From: Thermoplasmata archaeon
GTDB taxonomy: Archaea; Thermoplasmatota; Thermoplasmata; Lutacidiplasmatales; UBA184
Direction of reading: 5' to 3'
NCBI GenBank assembly: GCA_027314165.1
Contig: DAHVCH010000001.1
Location: forward strand, 1 to 64,000
Length of the DNA stretch: 64,000 nucleotides
Part shown: piece by piece, positions 9,491 to 17,210 of the stretch
How positions within the stretch are numbered: the stretch's first letter is position 1
Layout: each line of letters opens with the position of its first letter
Translations under genes and position numbers: made by a program
The notes under the pieces: model-generated
The model's database searches: none
What the model was told of the DNA's origin: nothing
The model's input: the letters and a program-made list of their open reading frames with translations, nothing else

Positions 9491-11467
9491 ATGGTCGAGC
9501 TCCTGACCGAGACCCGAAAGCTGGGATCCGCTTGGGCCCAGTTCGACGCCTACTGGGCCCAGCCGATGCAGGCCATCCGCGACGCCCCTGGCCTCATCGT
9601 CGTGCATACCATCCTCGGGCTGACCGAGCACGAGCGGGCGCTCGCCCGCACGTTCGCGTCGCTGGGATTCGTCAGCGTGGCTCCCGACCTCTACAGTCAC
9701 CAGCGCATGCAGGTCCCGGCCGAGGACGCCCGCGAGGTGGAGAGGATCCTGCGCGATGTGCCCTTCGGGAGCGACCGGACCTTCGTGCACGGGTTCGAGG
9801 AGTCGATCGCCACCCTTTCCCGGCAGGACCAGGAACGCCTGCGGAAGGCGGCCCGGGTCGCGGTCTACTCTCCCGACCCCAACGCTCTCTCGGACCTGAA
9901 GGTCTGCGTGGCCACCCTGCGCGCGACCCCTGGGGTGGACCACGAGAACATCGCGTGCCTGGGCATGAGCATGGGCGGCGGGTACGCCTGGACGCTCGCC
10001 ACCGTGGAACCGAACGTCAAGGCCACCGTGATCTTCTACGGCCGGCCCCTGCTCCCCTACGACCAGCTCGACCGGCTGAAGGGCGCGGTCCTGGCGATCC
10101 ACGCGGGGGAGGACACCCGACTCACGGACCTCCTCCCCGAGCTCGAGGCGGAGATGTCCTCCCGAGGGAGGTCCTTCACGCACATCACCTACCCCAAGGT
10201 CCACCACGGGTTCCTCAACCCGGACGCCCGGACGTACCACCAGGGCTGCGCGCGCGACGCGCTCTTCCAGGTCCTCTCGTTCCTCCGCGAGTCGGAGGGA
10301 GCCCTGCCCAAGGAGGCCGAAGCGGCGCTGACGGGCCGGAAGCTTCCCGCGGAAGCGGCTCCGCCGGCGCGGACACCTGCTCCGGCAACGGAGGAAGCGC
10401 TCTCCCAGGAGACTGCGCCCTCTGCGGCGGAGCCCGCTGCGGTTGCCGGAGAGGCGGCAGCGACCGATCTCGGCCCCTCCCCCGAGGAGGAGAAGGAGGA
10501 GGCCGTGGAGGAGCCCCCCGTCGAAGAAGGCACGGAGGAGCAGCAGACGGATCCCTCTCAAGGGGTCCCCTCCTCGGACGAACCCGTCGAGGAAGAGGCG
10601 ACCGAGGTCGTGCAAGCCTCGGTGGAGGAGTCCTCCGAAGGAGCCGAGCCCTCTGCCGAGGAGGCGACGGAGGGGCCCGCGCCGCCTACCTCCGGACCCG
10701 AGCCCACATCCACCACCGTCACCGCCGCTCCTCCTCCCGCAGAGGCCCCTGCTCCTCCCGAGGAAGAGGGCGCCGCGGAGGACGAGGCGACGGTCTCCGA
10801 GGAGGCCTCCGCCGCTCCTTCGCCTCCGCCCCAGGCCGACATCGCAGAGCCGACCTCTGAGGAGCCGGAGGTCGAAGCTCCCCCTTCGGAGACCCTGGCA
10901 GCTCTGCGGCGCTCCAAGACCAGGGCCGAGGTGAGCGCGGCCGACGTGGAACTGCTGCTGAAGGGGCATGTCCCCCTCGGGTCCGCGCGCAGGAGCGGAG
11001 GAGCCCTTTCTCCCTCGGGGAAGTCAGGGAAGGGAGGCGCGGCCCCCCGTTCCTCTCCCTCGAAGGAGGAGAAAGCCCGCCCGGTCCCGTCGAAAGAGCA
11101 GGAACGGGAGAAGGCGAAGGCGCGAGAGCGAGAACGCGAGCGGGAGCGCCAGAAGGAACGGGAGCTCGAGAAGAAGCGACGCGAGGAGGCGCGGCTGAAG
11201 GAGGCCGCGAGGGCTCGCGAACACGAGCGTCAGGCTGCCGCCGAGCGCGAGGAGGAGAAGGCCCGGCAACGCGCGCGGGCCGCCCGAGAGAAGGAGCGCG
11301 AGCGGGTCAAGGAACTGGAAGCCCAGAAGGCGCGTGCGCGAGAGGCCGCCAAGGCACGGCCGAGCCTCCACGAGAAGGGCAACCAGAAGCCGCGACCGCG
11401 ATCAGGCGCCTCCGCCAAGCCGAAGCCCCCGCAGAAAGGCAAGGGCCCTTCCCGCAAGGCTAAATAG
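9491..11467 (+). CDS. Dienelactone-hydrolase-like alpha/beta hydrolase with long acidic and charged C-terminal extension
   Basis: IVVHTILGLTEHERALARTFASLGFVSVAPDLYSHQ, ACLGMSMGGGYAW (nucleophile-elbow region) and HHGFLNPDARTYH; followed by a ~200-aa Glu/Pro/Ala-rich stretch and a ~130-aa K/R/E-rich stretch. Confidence 0.8.
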   Translation: MVELLTETRKLGSAWAQFDAYWAQPMQAIRDAPGLIVVHTILGLTEHERALARTFASLGFVSVAPDLYSHQRMQVPAEDAREVERILRDVPFGSDRTFVHGFEESIATLSRQDQERLRKAARVAVYSPDPNALSDLKVCVATLRATPGVDHENIACLGMSMGGGYAWTLATVEPNVKATVIFYGRPLLPYDQLDRLKGAVLAIHAGEDTRLTDLLPELEAEMSSRGRSFTHITYPKVHHGFLNPDARTYHQGCARDALFQVLSFLRESEGALPKEAEAALTGRKLPAEAAPPARTPAPATEEALSQETAPSAAEPAAVAGEAAATDLGPSPEEEKEEAVEEPPVEEGTEEQQTDPSQGVPSSDEPVEEEATEVVQASVEESSEGAEPSAEEATEGPAPPTSGPEPTSTTVTAAPPPAEAPAPPEEEGAAEDEATVSEEASAAPSPPPQADIAEPTSEEPEVEAPPSETLAALRRSKTRAEVSAADVELLLKGHVPLGSARRSGGALSPSGKSGKGGAAPRSSPSKEEKARPVPSKEQEREKAKARERERERERQKERELEKKRREEARLKEAARAREHERQAAAEREEEKARQRARAAREKERERVKELEAQKARAREAAKARPSLHEKGNQKPRPRSGASAKPKPPQKGKGPSRKAK

Positions 11468-11491
11468 AGACTCCCGCTCGGCGGCCCGCCT

Positions 11492-11782
11492 ATGCATTTC
11501 CCCAAGGAGATGATGACGTACTGCCCCAAGTGCAAGAAGCACACGGAGCACGACATCGAGAAAGGGAAGAAGCGAGCCGCCAGCGAGCTCGCCTGGGGTC
11601 AGCGCCGATTCCGCCGCGCGCAGCGCGGTTACGGCGGTTTCCCCCGACCCAAGCCCGAGGGGCGCGCCAAGGCCGTCCGCCGGGTCTACCTCAAGTACAA
11701 GTGCACGAAGTGCAAGTACGTCGTCCAGCCGAAGTCTTTCCGCTCCGCGCAGCTCGAACTGTCGGAGAAGAAGGGTCGATGA
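11492..11782 (+). CDS. rpl44e: Ribosomal protein L44e
   Basis: MHFPKEMMTYCPKCKKHTEHDIEKGKKRAASELAWGQRRFRRAQRGYGG...KYKCTKCKYV. Confidence 0.97.
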   Translation: MHFPKEMMTYCPKCKKHTEHDIEKGKKRAASELAWGQRRFRRAQRGYGGFPRPKPEGRAKAVRRVYLKYKCTKCKYVVQPKSFRSAQLELSEKKGR

Positions 11783-11994
11783 CGCCACCGGAAGAGGAGG
11801 GCCTTCCCCCCGTGGACGCGCCGAGGACCCGGGCGCCTTTCGTCGTCGTGAAGTGCAAGGACTGCTCGAAGGAGCACGTCGTCTTCTCCCGCCCCGCGAC
11901 CGCGGTCAACTGCAGCATCTGCGGCGCACCCCTGGCCAAGCCCGCAGGCGGGCGTGGCGAGTTCCTGGGCGAGGTCGTCCGGACGGTGGCGTGA
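11779..11994 (+). CDS. rps27e: Ribosomal protein S27e
   Basis: ATG at 11779: ...FVVVKCKDCSKEHVVFSRPATAVNCSICGAPLAKPAGGRGEF; overlaps the L44e stop. Confidence 0.95.
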   Translation: MTPPEEEGLPPVDAPRTRAPFVVVKCKDCSKEHVVFSRPATAVNCSICGAPLAKPAGGRGEFLGEVVRTVA

Positions 11995-12025
11995 TCTCCC
12001 TCCCCAAAGGAGGGTCCGAGGCTCG

Positions 12026-12802
12026 ATGCCGCTCAGAGGAGAGTTCCCCGAGGAGGGGGAGCATGTCGTCGCGACCGTCCAGTCGGTGCGCAACTTCGGC
12101 GCGTTCGTATCTTTGGACGAGTACGAGAACCGCGAGGCGTTCATCCACCTCTCCGAGGTGGCCACGGGGTGGGTCAAGTACATCCGCGACTACATCCGGG
12201 AAGGCCAGAAGATCGTCGCCCGGATCATCCACGTGGACCGGGAGTCCAAGCAGATCGACCTCTCGCTCAAGCGCATCAACGAGCACCAGCGGCGCGAGAA
12301 GCTCCAGTCCTGGAAGAACGAGCAGCGCGCGGACCGGTTGCTGACCGTCGTCGCGCAGGGCCTGAAGCTCGACCTTCCGCAGGCCTACCAGCAGTTCGGC
12401 GAAGGGCTCGTCGAGAAGTACGGCTCGCTCTTCAAGGCCTTCGAGGTCGCCTCGCTCGAGCCGAAGAAGCTCACGCAGGACGGCTTCAAGGGCGCCTGGG
12501 TCCAGGCCTTCACCAAGACCGCCCGGGACAACATCTCACCCCCCAAGGTCTCGGTCTCCGGGATCCTGGAGATCGCCCACCCCGGACCGGACGGAGTGAT
12601 CTTCGTCCGCAAGGCGCTGGGCGACGCCGAAGGCGTCACCCCCGGGTCCGTTGAGGTCCAGTACGTCGGGGCCCCGAAGTATCGCGTGGTCGTGACCGGG
12701 ACGCAGTACAAGCAGGCCGAAGAGGTCCTTCGGAAGGCGAGCGACGCGGCCCTGGCCGCGATCAAGGGCGCCGGAGGGCGGGGAAGCTTCACGCACGCGT
12801 GA
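12026..12802 (+). CDS. Translation initiation factor aIF2 subunit alpha
   Basis: S1 domain: GEHVVATVQSVRNFGAFVSLDEYENREAFIHLSEVATGWVKYIRDYIREGQKIVARIIHVDRESKQIDLSLKRI; preceded by a purine-rich RBS (AAAGGAGGG). Confidence 0.97.
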   Translation: MPLRGEFPEEGEHVVATVQSVRNFGAFVSLDEYENREAFIHLSEVATGWVKYIRDYIREGQKIVARIIHVDRESKQIDLSLKRINEHQRREKLQSWKNEQRADRLLTVVAQGLKLDLPQAYQQFGEGLVEKYGSLFKAFEVASLEPKKLTQDGFKGAWVQAFTKTARDNISPPKVSVSGILEIAHPGPDGVIFVRKALGDAEGVTPGSVEVQYVGAPKYRVVVTGTQYKQAEEVLRKASDAALAAIKGAGGRGSFTHA

Positions 12803-12831
12803 GCTCGTTCCATCCCGCGCGCCCTGCGAAC

Positions 12832-13056
12832 ATGACGCACGATGAGCTCCGGCGTTGCCGCGACTGCCGGAGGTACACCTTCGGCGAGGTCTGCCCCGCG
12901 TGCGGGGCGCCAACGGGCAACCCGCACCCGGCGCGCTGGTCGCCGGAGGACCGCTACGCGCGCTACCGCCGCGCCCTGCTCGCGGAGGCCGCCCGGGAGG
13001 GTCGGGGCACCGCCGGGACCGCCGCGCCGGCCTCGGAAGAGCCCGAGCAGCATTAA
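12832..13056 (+). CDS. nop10: H/ACA RNP protein Nop10
   Basis: MTHDELRRCRDCRRYTFGEVCPACGAPTGNPHPARWSPEDRYARYRR; located after eIF2alpha as in many archaea. Confidence 0.9.
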   Translation: MTHDELRRCRDCRRYTFGEVCPACGAPTGNPHPARWSPEDRYARYRRALLAEAAREGRGTAGTAAPASEEPEQH

Positions 13057-13082
13057 GTGCCGCGCTGCCTTCCCGTGCGACG

Positions 13083-13595
13083 ATGCAACAGCGGATCAAG
13101 GTCGTCAATGAGATCAGCGACCTTGTGCCGGTACTCCGGGCCGTGGACTCCCCGCTGAAGCTCCAGCTCTTCCAACGCCTGGCCGAGGCCTGGCTCACCC
13201 TGCAGGACATCGAAGGGGAGTTCGGCAAGGAAGGGACCAAGGTGCTCGGCTTCTTCGAGAAGCTGAAGCTGGTGGATAGTCGATGGGTGTCCCGGGAAGG
13301 GCGGAAGACCCCGGACAAGAGCTTCCACAGCTACTACTCCACGGTGAACATCAACACCACGGCCCCCCTGTCGGAGATCTCCGAGATCCTCTCCGTCGCG
13401 TCCATGGCGGAGAAGGACTACGGGCGCCTGGAGAAGCAGATCTACGACTGCGTCGGGGACCAGGGCCGCTTCTTCTCCGACGTCGCGGAGGAGCTGAAGA
13501 TGAGCGCGACCCGGCTGAAGGGGCTCATCAAGCGGTCGGAGAAGCTCGAGTTCCGGGGCCATCGGATCGAACGCTTGAACGGCGCCAACGACTGA
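13083..13595 (+). CDS. Archaeal winged-helix transcriptional regulator-like protein
   Basis: LKLQLFQRLAEAWLTLQDIEGEFGKEGTKVLGFFEKLKLV wHTH-like N-terminus and FSDVAEELKMSATRLKGLIKRSEKLEFRGHRIERL C-terminus. Confidence 0.7.
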   Translation: MQQRIKVVNEISDLVPVLRAVDSPLKLQLFQRLAEAWLTLQDIEGEFGKEGTKVLGFFEKLKLVDSRWVSREGRKTPDKSFHSYYSTVNINTTAPLSEISEILSVASMAEKDYGRLEKQIYDCVGDQGRFFSDVAEELKMSATRLKGLIKRSEKLEFRGHRIERLNGAND

Positions 13596-13600
13596 GCCCC

Positions 13601-14317
13601 ATGGGTGAGGGTCCGTCCCCCCGGCACGTCGAGGTCCTCCGTCTGGGACACCGACCGGGACGCGACCCCCGGCTGACCACGCACCTGGCCCTCACGGCCC
13701 GCGCCTTCCGGGCGCAGGTCTTCCATCTCGAGCCCCCCGACGAGGAGCTCGCCCGAAGGGTGAGAGCGACGACGGAGCGCTTCGGGGGGACCTTCCGCGT
13801 GGAAGGGGTCCGGGCCTGGAGACCCCTTCTGAAGGGGTGGAAGGGGACCTCGGTCCACCTCACGATGTACGGGGAGGACCTGGACGAGGTGGCACCACGG
13901 CTCCTCGCTTCTCCGGGACCGTACCTCCTGGTCGTCGGGGGGCCGAAGGTCCCCCGCGAGGTCTACGAGGCCTCGACGTTCAACGTGGCGGTGACCCACC
14001 AGCCCCACAGCGAGGTCGCCGCCCTCGCGATCACCCTCGACCGCTTTCTGGGCACCCCCCGTTCCGAACTGCGGGAAGGGGCCCGGCTGCAGGTGCTGCC
14101 CGCCGCCCGGGGCAAGAGGGTCGTCGACAGGAACGGCCAAGAGGTCCCCGGCGGGGAGCTCGACCCGGAGCCCGAAGAGGATCGCGAGGAGGAGCGCCAC
14201 GGCGAGGCGGACCACGCGGTTCCCCTGGCCCACCTCAGCGGGTCCTCGCAGGAGGAGGCCCCTCCCCGGACGCGGGCGCGGTCACGGACGGGACCGGACA
14301 CCAGGGAGCTCCAGTGA
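13601..14317 (+). CDS. trm56: tRNA (cytidine(56)-2'-O)-methyltransferase aTrm56
   Basis: EVLRLGHRPGRDPRLTTHLALTARAF and LLVVGGPKVPREVYEASTFNVAVTHQPHSEVAALAITLDR match the archaeal Trm56 SPOUT family. Confidence 0.92.
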   Translation: MGEGPSPRHVEVLRLGHRPGRDPRLTTHLALTARAFRAQVFHLEPPDEELARRVRATTERFGGTFRVEGVRAWRPLLKGWKGTSVHLTMYGEDLDEVAPRLLASPGPYLLVVGGPKVPREVYEASTFNVAVTHQPHSEVAALAITLDRFLGTPRSELREGARLQVLPAARGKRVVDRNGQEVPGGELDPEPEEDREEERHGEADHAVPLAHLSGSSQEEAPPRTRARSRTGPDTRELQ

Positions 14318-15333
14318 CGGACCGCATCCCGCCCTCGGGTCTTCCGCTCGCCTCGCACGCTCCGGGCAAGGCGATCCTGTTCGGCGAGCACGCCGTGGTC
14401 TTCGGGAAGACCGCGGTGGTCCTCGCGCTCGATATGGGCACCGACCTGGAGATCTCGGGACTGCGGGGGACCGGGAGCAGCACGTACAACGGCTCCGAAC
14501 GGGCCGCCCGGGCCAACCCCTACCTGCAGACCTCGCTACGGGCCCATCCCCCGCCTCAGCTCCTTGACCTACGGTGCCGCTCGCAGCTCCCCCGCGCCTC
14601 CGGGCTGGGGTCGTCGGCCGCGTTCACGGCGGGGCTGATGGCCGCGCTCCTGGGAATGGAAGGGGGCGCCGAACGGACGACCCTCGCCCTGGAGAGCTTC
14701 CGCGCGGAACGCCAGGCCCAGGGCGTCGGGAGCCCCGTCGACACGAGCGCGGCCGTCGCCGGAGGCGTCCTCTCCGTGGGCGCGCGGGCCCCCGGGGAGA
14801 GGCTCTGGGAGCTTCCCGCCGAGGACGGTCGGCCCGCCTGGGATGTGGCCCGGCTTCCCGACCCCGGATGGAGCTGGGTGGTGGGCTTCACCGGAGTGCC
14901 GAAGGACACCGCCACGGTGGTCCGTCGGGTCGGCGAGAGGGTGAAGGCCCCCGACGGGCCCCGTCTGCTCGAGCAGATCGACTCCCTGGCTCTCCAGGGA
15001 TGCGACGCACTTCGTGCGGGCGACCGGGCCGCCGTGGGTCGGCTCATGAACGAGAACCAGCGGCAGCTCGTGGAGCTCGGGATATCCCACCCCCGGCTGG
15101 ACGACCTCATGAGATCGGTCGAAAAGCTCGCCGTGGGAGCCAAGATCACGGGAGCCGGGGGAGGAGGGTCGATCATCGTCCTCCCGGGCCCCGGAGACGA
15201 ACTTCGTGTGGGTCAGGCCATCTCGCACGCGGGCGGGGTCCCGTTCGTCGTCAAGGTTGCCGCGCGCGGGGCGTCCGTGCAGCCTCTCAACGGCGGTCCC
15301 CACCCTCCTGGGGCCGGCGGGCGCCGGGTCTAG
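14314..15333 (+). CDS. mvk: Mevalonate kinase
   Basis: GTG at 14314 overlaps the trm56 stop. APGKAILFGEHAVVFGKTAVVLALD, RASGLGSSAAFTAG and KITGAGGGGSIIVL GHMP-kinase motifs. Confidence 0.92.
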   Translation: MTDRIPPSGLPLASHAPGKAILFGEHAVVFGKTAVVLALDMGTDLEISGLRGTGSSTYNGSERAARANPYLQTSLRAHPPPQLLDLRCRSQLPRASGLGSSAAFTAGLMAALLGMEGGAERTTLALESFRAERQAQGVGSPVDTSAAVAGGVLSVGARAPGERLWELPAEDGRPAWDVARLPDPGWSWVVGFTGVPKDTATVVRRVGERVKAPDGPRLLEQIDSLALQGCDALRAGDRAAVGRLMNENQRQLVELGISHPRLDDLMRSVEKLAVGAKITGAGGGGSIIVLPGPGDELRVGQAISHAGGVPFVVKVAARGASVQPLNGGPHPPGAGGRRV

Positions 15334-16526
15334 CGCCTCGCCACGATCCGGACGACCTCTCCACCGGAGAGGGCGTGGTCGGCGCCGAGCGCCCGATGGG
15401 TCCTTGCGTCGATGGCGCGGATGAAGTTCTCGCCCAGGTCGGTGTGGACGCGGTAGGCCATCTGACGGGCGGTCGTGCCGTAGGGAACGAGGAAGGCGTC
15501 CGGGAGCATCCGCCCCTGCTTGTCGGTCCACTTCGTCTCGTCCTCCACGGGGAAGACCACGATCTGCTTCATCGCCTGGAAGACGAGGGACTCCAGAGCC
15601 TCGATGACCCCGGTGGTCCCCCATCGCTGGAGGAACGCCTCGACCTCCCCCAGGGCCTTCTTCTGCCCCGCGGAGAGCTTCTCCGGGTCGTTCAGGCCGA
15701 AGCTCTTCTCGCCCGGCTGGTAGGTCACGAGCCCGGCCTTGGTGGCCCGCCGCAGGAGGAGCTCCATGTCGGCGCTCATCGGCTGGAGGGGCAACTCGCC
15801 CAGCTCCTCCTTCAGCGCGGTGAGCTGCTCGGCGGTGGAGCGGTCGGCCTTGTTGGCGGCGACAAGACGTGGCCGCGCGATCTTGAGAAGTTCCTGCGAG
15901 AGACGGAGGAGGTCCTCTTCCTTCCACTTCGCAGGGTGCGTCTGGTCCAGAGGGCTGTCGCGGAGCGCGTGCTGGACGTGGCCGATGGTGATCCCCAGGC
16001 CCGTGAGCCGTCCGGCGATCGCCTCGTCCAGCTTCGCTCCGGAGAGCTCCCATCCCCGGGCCTGCTTGTCCCACTGCCGCCCGAGCGTCCCCGCGACCCA
16101 GAGCACGAGCTCCTCCTCGACGAACCGGACCTCCTCGGAGGGCCGGTAGCTCCCGAGCTCGGCCGGGACGCCTTCGGGGGTGGTGCTCCCGGAGAGGTCG
16201 ACGACGTGGAGGTAGCCGTCCGCTTGACGCAGGTTGTCCAGGAACTGGTTCCCCTTCCCCTTCCCGGCGTGCGCCCCGGGAACCAGACCGGCGACGTCCA
16301 CCAGGTGGACCGGCACGTGCCGGACCCCTTTCTCGCAGGCGGAGTTCCCCGGGGTGCAAGGGCCCCCCTTCTCCGAGTGCGGGCAGGGGAAGCGCACGTA
16401 GGAGACCCCACGGTTGGGGTCGATGGTCGTGAACGGGTAGGGTCCGACGGGGGCGTTGAGGAGCGTGAGAGCGTTGAAGAGCGTGGACTTCCCGACGTTC
16501 GGCTTGCCGATGAGCCCGACCTCCAT
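15330..16526 (-). CDS. ychF: YchF/OLA1-family GTP/ATP-binding protein
   Basis: MEVGLIGKPNVGKSTLFNALTLL, VDVAGLVPGAHAGKGKGNQFLDNLRQAD, VAANKADRS (atypical G4), C-terminal TGS-like region. Confidence 0.94.
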   Translation of the reverse strand: MEVGLIGKPNVGKSTLFNALTLLNAPVGPYPFTTIDPNRGVSYVRFPCPHSEKGGPCTPGNSACEKGVRHVPVHLVDVAGLVPGAHAGKGKGNQFLDNLRQADGYLHVVDLSGSTTPEGVPAELGSYRPSEEVRFVEEELVLWVAGTLGRQWDKQARGWELSGAKLDEAIAGRLTGLGITIGHVQHALRDSPLDQTHPAKWKEEDLLRLSQELLKIARPRLVAANKADRSTAEQLTALKEELGELPLQPMSADMELLLRRATKAGLVTYQPGEKSFGLNDPEKLSAGQKKALGEVEAFLQRWGTTGVIEALESLVFQAMKQIVVFPVEDETKWTDKQGRMLPDAFLVPYGTTARQMAYRVHTDLGENFIRAIDARTHRALGADHALSGGEVVRIVARR

Positions 16527-16558
16527 GTTCCTTTCTCCTCCAGTTCCTGTTCGCGACC

Positions 16559-17110
16559 TTACCGTGTATAGTCCGGGGCCACTTCGCGGAACCCCAACTG
16601 GAGGTTCACGCTGAGGGCCATGGAGTAGAGAAGTCCGGAGAGCCGGTTCACGTAGGCGAGCAGGACGGGCCGCAGCGGGCTCGCCCGGTCCGCCCGGACC
16701 ACCGCACGCTCGGCGCGCCGGGCGACGGCTCTCGCCACGTGAAGTCGGGCGGCCATCGTGGTCCCACGGGGCAGCACGAAGGCGTGCACCGCGTCGAAGG
16801 GCTCGGAGAACGTGTCGATCTCCTGCTCGACCCGGTCCACGTGGCGCTGCTGCAGCAGGTGGGCGGGTGGGGGAGCCCCCTTCGGCGTCGCGAGCTCCGC
16901 GTTCAGGATGAAGATCTCATGCTGGACCCGTTCGAGGATCGCCGCCAGGGGGACGAGGTCCGGGGGGACGTCCGCCTGCGCCAGCCCGAGGTGCGAGCAG
17001 AGCTCGTCAAGCTCTCCGCACGCGACCACTAGGGGGTCGTCCTTCGAGACCCGTCGGCCGCCGACGAGGCCCGTCTCCCCGGTGTCTCCTCCGCGGGTGT
17101 AGAGCTTCAA
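16559..17110 (-). CDS. Cob(I)alamin/cob(I)yrinic acid a,c-diamide adenosyltransferase, PduO type
   Basis: KLYTRGGDTGETGLVGGRRVSKDDPLV, CGELDELCSHLGLA, FVLPRGTTMAARLHVARAVARRAERAVV, VNRLSGLLYSMA. A TTG start at 17110 is suggested by TATA TCTATATCG at 17143-17151(-). Confidence 0.92.
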   Translation of the reverse strand: MKLYTRGGDTGETGLVGGRRVSKDDPLVVACGELDELCSHLGLAQADVPPDLVPLAAILERVQHEIFILNAELATPKGAPPPAHLLQQRHVDRVEQEIDTFSEPFDAVHAFVLPRGTTMAARLHVARAVARRAERAVVRADRASPLRPVLLAYVNRLSGLLYSMALSVNLQLGFREVAPDYTR

Positions 17111-17210
17111 GTTCGGTCCGGCGGACGGGCACCACGACGGGACGATATAGACGTGGGTGGTCGGTGCGTTCGCCGAAGACTTAACGTCCGCCTCCCGCTG
17201 CCTCTTGACC

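Noticed and set aside
8666-10969. 767-aa minus-strand ORF
   Set aside because: Antisense to the hydrolase gene and overlapping the small zinc-ribbon gene; Gly/Arg/Leu-rich shadow frame.
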